64,000 nt of DNA from positions 32,371,725-32,435,724 of the forward strand of contig JAQFVV010000002.1 in NCBI GenBank assembly GCA_028023455.1. Reading direction: 5' to 3'. Positions 34,743-46,754 of this stretch are shown here, one piece after another. Source of the stretch: Epiperipatus broadwayi (Eukaryota > Onychophora > Udeonychophora > Euonychophora > Peripatidae). Each line of letters begins with the position of its first letter. The stretch's first letter is position 1. The notes beneath the pieces were generated by a model. That model had not been told where the DNA came from, searched no databases, and was given only the letters and a program-made list of their open reading frames with translations. The position numbers and the translations under genes were made by a program.

Positions 34743-36404
34743 GGTAATCATCTGAAATCTAGGCATGGCCGCCTAATGGCGTTGTTTATGTGTCAAAACA
34801 CATAAAAATGCCGTTTCTGTGGCCGGCCTTACAGCTAATACATTTATATTGTTATTAACCCATTGCAGGCCGCTTTACATGACATTGCACAAAAATATTA
34901 CGGCCTGTTTTGTGCTTCGAAACTATTTATGCGTATTTGTTCTTTTCATAGTTGGTTACCATATCACTTGAGGGTGTTTTAATTTCAAGTCGGTTCAACT
35001 TTTTTAATCTCCATAATAGAGTAATGTCATTTATATTTAAATAATGTTAATTACTAATAATTGTCATATGGTTCCCACCCTTCCCTAAAAAAATATTAAT
35101 ATTTAAAAAATTGACAAAGTGTATGTTCGAACACGCTTCGACAAAGCTCACGTGCTAAGTCACGTTTCAGCATGGGAAATATACGAGACCAATAAAAGGT
35201 CTGAGAAAAACGTGCAATTTTTAAACTTTTCAGAATTGCCGAGTGCAGAAAGTGAGGGAGACTGTGTCCTTTTTTCAGGCACATAATGTCCACCCAAATA
35301 CCAGACTGCTTTTATTACAGCAATAAAATAATAAATAAATTCAAGAAGTCCAAAGTTTGTGTGCTTTTTTTTTGTTTCATTCGAAATTGACAAGTATTTG
35401 GATGATCTTTTTTCAGCAGGGTTAAAATATATGACTACTTTTGTTGACTTTTGTTAATAATAACAAAGTATGAAAGCCCACCAAAAAAGCAGTTTATTTT
35501 AGAAGCCAAAAAAAAAAAAAAAAGGTAATTCAAACGAAATATAAATAAAAATAAAAAGTGAGAAAAAGTTGTAGCAAAAAAAAAGAAATTATTGACTTTT
35601 TGTTACAATTATTTTTCCAAGTGTGGTGTGGGGATTTCAAAACAATTTTTACCCCCAAAAAACACAAAAGTTACTTTTGATTTAATAAGAAGAAAAACAA
35701 TTTAGTCAACCAAAAAAAAAAAAGGTAGAAAAAATTATAAACAATTCCCAAAGAATTGCATTATATTTTTTCAGCAGGGTTAAAACAAGTGGGGTTAAAA
35801 TAAATTACTATTTTTGTTTACTTTTTGTTAATAATAACAGTTGTATGAAAGCCCCCAAAAAGCTGTTTATTGTAGAAGCCAAAAAAAAAAAAAAAAGGCT
35901 AATTCAAATGAAATATAAATAAAAGTAAAAAGTGAAAAAAAGTTGTTTAAAAAAAAGAAAAATTATTGACTTTTTGTTACAATTATTGATCCGAGGGTGG
36001 GGGTTTCAAAACAATTTTTGAACCCCCAACAACACAAAAGTTACTTTTGATTTAATAATAATAAGAAAAACAATTTAGTCAACCAAAAAAAAGGTAGAAC
36101 AAAGTCTAAACAATTTCTAAATAATTGTATTATATTTTTTCGGCGGAGTTAAAACCGTGAAACAGTCCAAAGTTTTAAAATTCAGAAAAATAAACAAAAT
36201 TAAATTACCAAAATTTGTTGAATAAAGAAAAATATCAGGTTAAAAAAAAAAAACAACGAAAATGAATATAAAAATTTCTTTAATAAAAAAGAAATCATGT
36301 TATAAATGAAATAAAAATTTGTTTAATCAAAAAAAAAAAAATCATGTTCTATAACAAAAAAAGTTGCAGCGGCCCGGTAACGTTACATTTGATTGATTTT
36401 GTAT
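34743..36404. mobile_element. larger relative of the GGTAATC TIR element, interrupted
   Basis: Starts GGTAATCATCTGAAATCTAG and shares AACACATAAAAATGCCGTTT and CCTTACAGCTAATACATTTA with the elements at 30164 and 29012. At 36388-36404 ATTTGATTGATTTTGTA is the complement of the 29012 interior, then the sequence breaks where the LTR-like repeat begins. Its interior is a tandem duplication (35414-36140). No transposase ORF. Confidence 0.55.
35414..36140 (+). repeat. about 360-bp tandem duplication, two units
   Basis: Units at 35414-35771 and 35772-36140 each start CAGCAGGGTTAAAA and share GTATGAAAGCCC, TATTGACTTTTTGTTACAAT, CACAAAAGTTACTTTTGATT and CAATTTAGTCAACC. A third start (CGGCGGAGTTAAAA) at 36141 is followed by unrelated DNA. 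Rich in A runs. Confidence 0.8.
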
Positions 36405-38346
36405 TATAACAGTCCGAAAAGAAAGGAGTCTTATCGTATCTGCACTACAGAGCGCCATTAGGCTACTTGAACCTAGAAAATTTATAGAGTAGGCAGATGC
36501 GCGCTGTTAAAGATCCAACTTTTACGCATATTAAGACGGTCAGCCCAATGCCACTAGCTCATGTTGTAGCAGAGATTTAAAACATTTTATAAGTTTTAAT
36601 AAAGATTTATATTCTCAAAATATATTAATATTTAAAACAATAAAATAAAAGAAGCCACTGCCAGTAATAACACACACAAACATTTATTTAAACATATATA
36701 AGATTTTGAATCATTTTAGTATTACTTTTACTTTAAAATTTAACATACATTTTTAACTTGGATTTTAGAATTTTATTTAAGTTTTAACTTTTACAAGTTT
36801 GCACAGATGCGTTTAATATTTTATTTGAGTGTCGAGTATGAATAGACTACATAGATTGCATTTGAAAAGAAAATATTCTATCCCTTAATTTAACCTTAGG
36901 CCAAAGGTCTGCAGTCACACCGTCAATCTATCTGATATATCGATGTATTCAATGCAGCATGAATACGACAGCACAATACCACACTGTCAGGAATGCACAT
37001 CTGAACAGCATGGTTAAGAGAAGAAATTGTTTCTCATCCAGTACAGGAATGTTACATCTGTCTGGCAAGAAGAACAGTAAAAAAGAAAACTCCATAGGAA
37101 GGGATTGCGGTCCTTTTTGCTGACTTACGATCCCATTCCATAGGCAAAAGGGATATCGACGGAGCAGGGAATACCGTCTGTCTCCGATGGTCAATAAGAA
37201 ATAGGTTTATTTTGCCCAAGTGTGGCGTATCATGCAATCCTGCATGTAGCGAATCTCATACTACATCTACTAATTACACCAATATATCCAATCCATTGAC
37301 CCAATTTAACTATGAAACAAATAACCTAAGATTTACTCTCCCTTAAACTGACTTAACATTACGAATCTATGCAGCCATTCACGCCCGACTTAAATTTAAC
37401 ATTTATTACAAGTTGTTTAACAAAAAAAAATCATAATTAAACTTAAAAAAACAAAAAAAAAAAAAATGGAAATGATTTTAAAAAAATATACATCAAATAA
37501 CATTATTAATATTAATTTACGTTGGTCAGATAGGATTCTATTTGTATTATTTATTGAAAGGTTTAGAATTTAGAGTTATTCTTTTGAAAATGTTCGTAAA
37601 GTTCTTACGGTTTTTAAAAAGTTCATCTTTATCCCGTTGCTTGCCATTTGGGATCCAGCGTTAATTCCCTCGATGTCCTATGGTCCGCAATATAGAAAAC
37701 GATTGGTCATTTCTCTTTCTTTCCTTTTTTTTTAGCAAAACTGAAGGGATTGAAGAGTGCGTCTTTCCAATCCCTTCTCCTTCAACTCTAGCACACCTCT
37801 GCTTTGACATCTCTATCTTCTCTTAATTAATTTATTTATTTCCAAACTTTTTCTTTTATACTAGAATTTTGGATTCAGTGGACATTACGTCATGACAATG
37901 GTGCTGGTCTTTTCGTTGAGGTCCGTTTCCCTGAGGGATTTCTTTCATTGACCATTCTGTTCCTATTGTTTTTCCTTTCCTATCTGATTTTTACTTATAT
38001 ATTTTGAAATGCCCAAGGGCTAGTTTACTTTTAAGTAATTAAAATAATCATTTCCATATTACAATAGCATTAATTAATTTATATACATTCTTGAAGATAT
38101 ATTTCTATCTTTAATTAAATCTTTTAAGTTCTTTTTTTCTGAAAATTTAGTTTTAAAATACCTTTTCTTTCCTTAATAAAGTTTTCTTTTAGTAATTTTT
38201 CATCTGTGCGATTTTATATGTTAGAGTTTAGACGATATTTAACTTTCAATTTTTAATTCTTAAACAAGAAGTTTTTATTTGCGAACTTTTATTTTTCATG
38301 TCTAATTTTTAGAAAAATAATGTAATGGCGTAATGTGCCCGTTACA
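36405..38346 (-). mobile_element. LTR-like repeat of 1.94 kb, copy 1
   Basis: Left end TATAACAGTCCGAAAAG, right end GTAATGGCGTAATG...GTTACA. Read on the minus strand it starts TGTAACGGGC and ends GTTATA, like Gypsy-type LTRs. Shares AGCCACTGCCAGTAAT, GCGCCAT(T/C)(A/T)GGC, TTGAACCTAGAAAA and many other blocks with 50055-51988. No convincing target duplication is visible. Most likely a solo LTR. Confidence 0.5.
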
Positions 38347-39347
38347 TAGTTCCATATCAGTAAACTTGCCTAAAAAAAAAAAAATATTTTACTTAAGATT
38401 AGTAATTACGGTAACACGATTAACAAAGTTATTTACAAAGATATTCGGTTAGTAATTTTTACACAAAGACTATATACAAAAAAAATGTTTACTATCGTTT
38501 TCCTATGAACCATCTACGTTTACGCCTCCTCCCCCCAAGAATTCTATTTTTTCTATATTTCATTTCTAACAAATGGCACGACAAGCAAATTATATAAATT
38601 ATTTATTTAAGAAGGTTGCATTGAGGTAAATAGGTTTTAAGAAATAATGGGTTTATACATGTATATTTGCAGCACAATTATAAATACCACCAACTTATTT
38701 ATGACTGATTGAAATGCTTACATAGGGTTACACAAGTAAATTCCCAAAAAGTACTTACCGTAAGGTACCACATTTACAATCATAAACTTACGTGGCTGTG
38801 CGCGCCTATACACATTAAAGCGCAATATTTATTAACAAAAAAAAAAAACATTTATTGCAACCTTTTGACTTTTTTTTAACAAAATACAATTTAAAATTAT
38901 TAATACTTTCTCGTTTTTAATATATGTGCTATTTCTTTCTGGCAGTGCTTTTATAAGATTTAAAGTATACGACTTTATGTAAATAGATAAAAATATTTCA
39001 TTTTGAAAAATTTACTCATGGTATTCGTGGTTTATTAAACATCGGCTCACATTGGGTGGCCAATTATAACGGTCCGAAAAGAAAGATTATATTTGAATCT
39101 ATGACAGAATATTTAATGAAAAATTATTTTAACAATAGTAAGACGAACGCTTTATTTTTCCAAGGCATATAGGTACTCTTAAACACAGAAATAAGTTATG
39201 ACGGTGGGATTGTATATGATTGAAATAAATTTAATTAATAAAACTAGTAATAGTTGGCCTTTATATATATTTTTAAGCAGAGCGCAATTTCAGTATTATT
39301 ACAGAGGTCATAAGCAAAAGAAATAATAATACGAAGTTTGGGCGGTA
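38347..39347. other. intron beside the LTR-like repeat
   Basis: Possibly the internal part of a non-autonomous LTR element given the primer-site-like motif at 39044-39063, but no coding sequence is seen. Confidence 0.35.
39044..39092 (-). other. isolated LTR-end/primer-site-like motif
   Basis: TATAACGGTCCGAAAAGAAA matches the left end of the LTR-like repeat, and immediately outside it the minus strand reads TGGCCACCCAATGTGAGCC, as a primer binding site two bases from an LTR end would. Beyond 39093 the sequence no longer matches the LTR-like repeats. Confidence 0.3.
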
Positions 39348-42300
39348 CTGACATAATAGCCAAAAGAATAACTAAGAGGAAACGGTCATGTTTCTGGACG
39401 AGAACGATGTCTAAGCTCCCCTTCTTGGGAAGTGCTTAGAGAAAAGTGGATAGGCATGGCGTGGCCCAGACTTTTGCTGGTATAACCGACGTGAGAGGCC
39501 CGTTATTTACGAAGTGAATATGCATAGCGTGTGCCCAACTTACGGGATCATCGCCAGAGGCATTTTATACGGAATAAGTTCCCATGGGACAGGACATGAC
39601 GAGAAATCTATGAGTTCGATCTTGTCGTAATCCCCAGATTAGTTTAGAAGCACATAATATATATATAATTCATGAAGATAGGCCCTGCGTTTGACGCCTA
39701 CAACGTGAGGCTTCGATATAAACACCCACATACCCTGAATACTGAATTCTGTTTATATATATATTTTTAAAAAAAAGTTGTAAGATATATAGTTTTTTTC
39801 CTCCATGTTTGATATGTTTAAAATAATGTGTTCAAAGTGTAAGATTCGTTGTTAAAGTTAAAACCCATAAAATACAACCATAAGTATAGTACATATGTAT
39901 TTTTTCTTCAATGTAATCACCTACATACTTCAGTCATATATAAAGTTTTTTTTGTTATTGAGACATATATGAAAAATGTGTAAATAATTTCTAAATCATT
40001 GATCACTCTGTGTTAGCTGGCGCCCTTATAAAAAGAAATTTTGCTAACCAGTAGTGAGTCAAATGCAAAAATGTTGGAAGTCAAGGGTTCGAACTCAGAT
40101 AAAAAAAATTATTGAGAGCAAATTTTTTTTTGATTTAATGCTATAATGTAAAATTTTAAACATGTAATAACCAGACTATAAGTTATCTTTTCAGATGCAG
40201 GGGTGCGACCAAGAGAAACTAAAAGGTGAAATGACTAGATTAGTATAAAATCTGAAATAAACAATTTTTTTCTCTCAGCAAGCAAAAGATAAAATTTTCA
40301 GCTAAGCTATAGTTGGGCAGATATATAGAAGGTGGGGGCGTAGTAAGTAGTTAGGCGGGAGATTAGTTAAAAAAAAAACACGGGGAAATAACAGAACGCT
40401 CAACTCAAAAAAAAAAAAAGAAAGAAATGTATATAAAAATTAGAATTTTTTTTCGTTGTTCTTTTGGTCGTCATTTGAAAACTGCTAGTCAAGGCATTTT
40501 TTTTCCCCCCAATGTTTTTTTTTTTTTTTATTTCATTGTATGTACGGAGAAATGAAGCAGTCAATCTTAGCTTAAGATTGAGCTTCATGTTTCCACCTAC
40601 TAACCTGTGTTTAAACCCTATATCCCATCCCGCTCCTTTTGTCATGTGTATATATTTTATGTGTACATTTGAGATGCGCACCTAAATTATTAAAATTTTA
40701 ACTTTTAAATTAACATTTTATTATCATTAATTTTATGATTATTAATTCTTTTTATTAAAATATATAGGTGCGGCTCAAATATATATAGGAGCAAAATACT
40801 AACAAAATATTGATTTTTTTGTAAATATTTTATTATACGTCATTTTTAAGCTTTTTCCTTTTAAACTACTTTTTTTATTAAAACGTATGTTTTATAAAAA
40901 CCAAGATGGAAGATGCTACAGTTAATTGTCTAAAAATAATTAAAGGGTTGGAAACACTATTGTTTTAATCTGGGAAGGTATTTTCATTAAAGTTTTTACT
41001 TAAAAATGGAGATTAAGATTAAAGATTTTCTTTTATAAACATTTTGTCAAATCTATTTCTAATCTGGAAATAGATTTGAATTTATTCTTGGACGTTATCT
41101 TACTGTTGCATCTTCAAAAACAATCGATAAAGAAAAAGTAAGAATTTTAAGATCAGAGATTACATTGTAAAGCTAAAACTAAGTGATTAAAAGCATTCCA
41201 AAAACACCTGGAAAAAGTATAAAATGGCTGTATTTTGAATCGGACAGATCAGCTATTAGTGAGAGAACAGAGGAGCTACTATTAAAAAAACTGAAGTGAA
41301 CATAATCTACGCTGGCGTAAAAGTTAAAAAATTATGATATAGTAGTAAGTCCACCACCCTTCTCGGTCCTATTGGGTCATCATCTGCCGCTGACGTTATA
41401 TCATGCTTCCAAGAGTGGAGTAAAAGCCTGACCTAAGAATTTTAGAATGCTAATAGAAGCTTGCTGCCACCGAAGAACTTTCATTTCAATTGCCGTGCAC
41501 ATGCAATATTTTAAATTGAACTCTTAAAATTGCAAGGTAAATTTTCAAGCCGCAAGTAAAGCTAGTCTAACTAATCTCTAACTCATCTATCAAGATTTCT
41601 TCTAATGTATTATTCAACTTTGTTTTTATTATTAATATATAATTTGCTCTTAAGTAATTTCTTTAAATTTAATTCTCTCACATATGCTCTTAACTTTCCC
41701 TAATTTTGGTGCGGTCATTTATTTATAGTTATTTATTACTTGATTTTATATGTATACTTGTATTATTAAATTGCCAATCTCAAGCAAACTGGCGAGCTTA
41801 ATTTATAAAAATCTTTTCTGTCATTTTTAAGTAAACCTTCATGAAGCAGGTTATTAACGTCCCCTTTTAAAATGTAACACATTATTAATTAATACGCTCG
41901 CCAGATTGTTTTTACATCAACATTTTATTTATGTTTTAGTATAAAAAATATATTTGTTTAACTCTGGATTTTTTACCCCGGGTGAATCCAGAACTTAAGC
42001 TAATTATCGCTTTGAAATCTTTTAAAATGTTTTATTTTTATTAAATTCTGAAAGAGTGACCCATTAATTATTTTCTATAACTGCCAGTCTTCTTTTATTT
42101 TCCATACTCTTAAAATTTCAAGTATTGTATTTAAATATTCCAGTTACTATAAAAACTACGGAGGTGGGATTGAATTATTTTAAATATCAGAAAAGGAAAG
42201 GGGATAAATTTTAATATTTTAGTTATTAAGTAAAATCTTGTCTCTATATATATTATATCTGCATAGCGTATTATTTGTCTAAATTATAGTATTCAAACAA

Positions 42301-42697
42301 GGGTCATTTATTTTAAAGCAGTAAATCTTACCCAATGTCGTTAGTGACATTTATCCATACTGCGTTACTGACATTCGGCCTATCTCCATGAATTATATAT
42401 ATATTACGTGCTTCTAAACTAATCTGGGGGTTACGACAAGATTGAACCCATAGATTTCTCGTTATGTCCTGTCCCATGGGGACTTATTCCATATAAAATG
42501 CCTCTGGCGGTGATCCCGTAACTTTCACTTCTTCGTAAATAACGGGCCTCTTATGTCAATTATACCAGCAAAAGTCTGGGCCACGCCATGCCTATCCACT
42601 TTTCTCTAAGCACTTCCCGAGAAGGGAAGCTTAGACATCGTTCTCGTCCAGAAGCACGACCATTTCCTCTTGGTTATTCATTTGGCTATTATGTCAG
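39348..42697. mobile_element. 3.35-kb element with about 330-bp TIRs, TA-flanked
   Basis: The left arm 39348-39684 (starts CTGACATAATAGCC; includes GACGAGAACGATGTCTAAGC, ACAGGACATGACGAGAAATC) is the complement of 42377-42697 (ends GGCTATTATGTCAG). Both outer ends abut TA, as with a Tc1/mariner-type target duplication. The 2.7-kb interior has no long ORF, so it is non-autonomous or decayed. Confidence 0.65.
40030..40110 (+). other. tRNA-like (SINE-like) segment, tentative
   Basis: CAGTAGTGAGTCAAATGC could be an A-box region and GGGTTCGAACTC (40086-40097) fits a pol III B box at about the right distance. No clear cloverleaf was drawn. It lies inside the 3.35-kb TIR element. Confidence 0.25.
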
Positions 42698-42734
42698 TAA
42701 TAAATAGTAAGTTACTATTGGGATTTTTATTATA

Positions 42735-43055
42735 ATTAGAGAGGATTTGAACACAGACTTTCAAGCTCCCTTTTGCTATCCATTCCATTTTATATATCTG
42801 ATACACATGACCACATACATGCAAAAAAGATAAATGATCTCCAATATACGTATTTTTTGCTGAACCAGCTTTCATCAGTTGTATATATGTGTGTGTGTGA
42901 TGATCTGGATCAACTGATGAGTCCTGGTTCAGCACACAATACGTATACTGGAGCTCTTTTATCTTTTTTGCTTGTATGTGGTCATGTGTATTGGTTCTAT
43001 AAAATAAAGTGGATAACTGAAGGGAGCTTGAAAATCTGTGTTCAAATCTCTAATT
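42735..43055. mobile_element. foldback MITE, family 'Z', copy 2
   Basis: ATTAGAGAGGATTTGAACAC pairs with GTGTTCAAATCTCTAAT; inner blocks ACATGACCACATACATGC / GTATGTGGTCATGT, and GCTGAACCAG / CTGGTTCAGC also pair. The interior has a TGTGTGTG run. Related to 15081-15300. Confidence 0.75.
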
Positions 43056-43201
43056 CCATCTAATGTTTACTACATACAATATACTTGTATTTAAATATTT
43101 AAATTTTTATAAATTTATAGTTTAGTGTTGGATATATATATATATATAATGTTTAAAGCTAATTGGGATAATTAGTAACCATTAGAAAACACCAGTAACC
43201 A

Positions 43202-43727
43202 CATAAACATTCACAATAAGGATAGTAATCAATATTTCTCACTGCTGTCAAGGCAACCTTCTCACCTTTTTAATAGCAAGAATGGAAATCCATTCTTACT
43301 AATGATCACTTAAAGATTGCAACTTGACTACAGAGTATGAAATATTGATACAATGAAGTTTAAATAAACCTCTTTAAACATGAAATAAACATGTCACTGT
43401 AATGCTGACTAATAAATAGTCAATTATAACATTACAAACTGCAATACTTTTAAATTGCTCATATATTATTTAAATAATAAGTGAAATAATGCAGTTTGTA
43501 ATGTTATAATTGACTATTTATTAGTCTGTATTACAGTGACATGTTTATTTCATGTTTAAAGAGGTTTATTTAAACTTCATTGTATCAATATTTCATACTC
43601 TGTAGTCCATATATATTTAATGGATCATTAGTAAGAATGGATTTCCATTCTTGCTATTAAAAAGGTGAGAAGGTTGCCTTGACAGCAGTGAGAAATATTG
43701 ATTAATGTCCTTATTGTGAATGTTTAT
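43202..43727. repeat. 525-bp palindromic element
   Basis: Arms of about 230 bp are nearly perfect complements: CATAAACATTCACAATAAGG / CCTTATTGTGAATGTTTA, CAAGGCAACCTTCTCACCTT / AAGGTGAGAAGGTTGCCTTG, CTTTAAACATGAAATAAACA / TGTTTATTTCATGTTTAAAG. The left arm carries a short AAGATTGCAACTTGAC segment absent from the right; the right arm has ATATATATTTAATG there instead. A related single arm is at 4350. Confidence 0.85.
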
Positions 43728-44682
43728 ATATATATGCACATATACATACAGACGTAATTATGTAGGAGATTAATCTTCAAACCTGCACGCTGGTCATTTT
43801 TAATGTACTAATCATTGCGATAAATTGACATTATAAATTTATTTTCTTTGATTAGAAGTCATATCAGCCTATTTAAAATGAATATCACAGAATTAGAATT
43901 ACCTTTTTTTGTTTGTTTATTTTTGCTTGAGCATTAGTCAGTGAAGTAACACTGAATTGATAAAAATAAAACAGTTTTTGAGAAAACCAGAAATGTATGA
44001 CATATGATAAGAAAAAAATGTATAAATTTCTAACAGCATTTAAATTGAAATTTCACTTTAGCATTCATGATTTTTTTAAATATATAAATATAATTATTTG
44101 TTACTGAATAATTTTTTCATTTTATTAATCCATACATATAATTCAAAGTCTGCAAATAGTTGTGGTATTTTTTTGTTTTGATTTTGTATGTGCACATTTC
44201 AATGCAAAAAACATTTCTTCATTTTTCACTAATTGTGTTTCAAATAAATGACCAACATTATTCTAAAGTTAGCGTGTTTTAAATACTTGTGAATTAAGCA
44301 ATACACAAGTTAAACGTTTCTCTCATTATTTTGTTGATTTCTTAAATTATTTAAAAACCTTTTTTTTTAAATCTTTACTGAGTTATGAGTAACTGTACAT
44401 TATATAGGCAGTTATAAAGATTCAATATCACAATTTTTTATATATATATAACATTTCGTCAACTGTTAAAACAGAGAATCTTTAATATAAATAAAATAAA
44501 TTAATAACTAAATAATTATTGCCAAGCGCTTTCAACTCTTGTGAGTACTTATCTGTTTTAACAGTTATATTATATTTATAGTTATATATTAACAGAAGTA
44601 TTATTTATTTGTTAATTATTTTTTATATGTAAAAGCAATATATATATATATATATTTTATAGAGAAAATATTTTTATTTTAG
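43728..44682. other. intron before exon 5
   Basis: AT-rich; a small inverted pair (AACTGTTAAAACAG / CTGTTTTAACAGTT) at 44460-44575 and a TA microsatellite near 44640. Confidence 0.5.
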
Positions 44683-44897
44683 GAGCAAGGCGATTTGTTG
44701 TCTTAGATTTTGGTAAACCTATCCTCTTGACCGACATCATTATTCCACCTTGTAGTGATTTAGTTTCATTATCTATCGATATATGGACCAAAGGGGAAGA
44801 GATTGATGGTGAACGTTTAGCAGTATCATCCGATGTTGGGATACGATCAGTTGTAATTAGTGATTTATTGCCTCCGCCTGTTTGTAGATTTCTTAAG
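44683..44897 (+). CDS. BIRC6: BIRC6 exon 5 of window, beta-sandwich (CBM-like) domain, first part
   Basis: TTTATTTTAG precedes GAGCAAGG and ...CTTAAG precedes GTATAT, giving phase 1 in and phase 0 out. The 71 codons read GARRFVVLDFGKPILLTD, CSDLVSLSIDIWTKGEE, DGERLAVSSD and LLPPPVCRFLK. This alternating beta pattern matches the carbohydrate-binding-module-like jellyroll in the middle of BIRC6; the domain is completed by the next exon. In metazoan BIRC6 the fold is thought to be structural or peptide-binding; that role is family knowledge, not visible here. Confidence 0.93.
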
Positions 44898-45872
44898 GTA
44901 TATATAATATTATTCATTTAATTTTTATTATTTTTATTTGGGAATTTCAGATTTGTTTGGGCGGGGGGGGGGGTGAGATGCAAAAGATAAATTTATACTC
45001 ATATTGTTAATAAATTTGAAGTTTTTTTCTACATGTGTTAACTATTGATCCATTTACTACAAGTTGCTTGTAATCATAAACATGAAATATTTATGTAAAT
45101 AAGAATTAAATAAATAAATGACACTTATATGTATAAAATGTTTAAGCATGATAAATTAATTTATCTTAAAAAACTGTAATATCAAGATTTTTAGCTCTTT
45201 TTAATTATAAATATGTAACTGATTTTATATTCAAATTTTTTTCACAATGATTAAAAATAGTCATTAAAGTCTATCCAAACCAGTTTTTGTGTCTGACAGA
45301 AAGTTGGTTAAGAAAGCAATAATCTACTATAACCAAGTGATAGTATTTGAGTATTACTATCTCTTTAACGTTATTATTTTGATATTTCCTTATTTAAAGT
45401 TATAAACTTTAATAAATTCTTTAAATCATTAAAGATATATATATAAATCAGTTTATTCTGTAAATCAGTGTCATAAATTAATGATAAAATATAAATAAAT
45501 ATTAAAAAAACCATGGAAAATAAATTTTTAATTGACAGTCATAGAAGATTTATTTAATTGATTTGTTAAAATTGTGAACTTGGAATATATATCTGGCTTT
45601 ATTAGAAAAATTTGTATTTAAACATATTATTGAAAAAGGAGATAGTATTATATAATAACTATGAAATAATAGTATTAGGTTTGTTTGTTTTTTAATTTTT
45701 ATTGCTCAAAATTTTTTACATGCTATAAATTGTAATTTAATGATTTTTTTTTTTTTTAATATTTGTTCATAAATTGTGTACAATGTTAAAATTTTTATTT
45801 TATTTTATTCTTAAGTTATTAATTTATTATCATAATTATTATTGTTTTTTTTAATTCTTTTCTACTATATAG
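44898..45872. other. intron between exons 5 and 6
   Basis: AT-rich with an interrupted G tract near 44960; no repeats or genes recognised. Confidence 0.5.
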
Positions 45873-46678
45873 ATCACAACTATCGGAAGGTATGGGATGA
45901 GTACAACTCGCTGCCGCATTCCTATTGGTTCATTTTATGGACATACATTTTTGCTTCCTTGGGAATTAAATGCAGCTTCATGTGAAGACCCATTAACTAC
46001 TCATTCAAGTCAGACTTCAGGTTCAGCATCCCGAAAGACAGCTGATACAAAGTCTCGAATGGAAGCTCAACTTAATATCCTAACAACGTTGCATGAAGAT
46101 ATTCAATGTCGCTATAGTTTGGCTTGTACAAGATTAGAAAATTTATTAACATTATTGGAAAATACAAAAGGCAGTTGTGCTCATATACAATATTATCTGC
46201 ACAGGGATAAAGATAAAAAACAGGATGATGATTCTAAAATCAATCAAGCTTACCAAGAATGTATTCAACTTCAACTACAGCTTAATCTTGCTCAATATGC
46301 GATTACTCGGCTTCAAAATGCTCAAAGCCGACCAAAATCAAATTACAAGTGTCTTGATCCCATGACTATTTTGAAAAATGCTTCAACTGATAAGCTCCGT
46401 GTCTTGACTGAATGCCTTCTGGATGCTTTGTTAGGTTTGATCAATATCTGGCCTTCTATTCCTGTTGTACCAAGCTTTCTATGCAATTCTTTTGATCAAG
46501 AAACTTGCAATGCCTTCTTTAAACGGGTGTGCATCAGTGGAACAAAACGTATGCAATTGAAGGCAACCATTCTTTTAGTGCAAATGTGTGGCATGCAGCC
46601 TTGGTGGGGCCAGTTTTTGGCCAATCTTTTGCAGAAATTTTTTAATTCTGAGCAAAATCTTATTTTTCCACAAGATAG
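45873..46678 (+). CDS. BIRC6: BIRC6 exon 6 of window, end of beta-sandwich plus helical scaffold
   Basis: Largest exon in the window (806 bp). The acceptor is CTACTATATAG; the donor is CAAGATAG|GTATTT in phase 2, and its split Arg codon is completed by the next exon. The first residues (ITTIGRYGMSTTRCRIPIGS, then FYGHTFLLPWE) finish the jellyroll. The remainder is helical: LHEDIQCRYSLACTRLE, YQECIQLQLQLNLAQYAITR, DKLRVLTECLLDALLGLI, FFKRVCISGTKRMQLKATI, WWGQFLANLLQ and EQNLIFPQDR. These match the vertebrate protein in order and spacing. The frame stays open past the donor into a LINE relic, so codons beyond 46678 are intronic. Confidence 0.95.
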
Positions 46679-46754
46679 GTATTTATTACAATTATATATA
46701 TTTAATCTGAATATGTTAGTTTTTATATATTATTTGTATACATACACTTATACA

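Noticed and set aside
36949-37237. Minus-strand ORFs of 61 and 81 codons
   Set aside because: Inside the LTR-like repeat, not conserved in the copy at 50055, and no domain.
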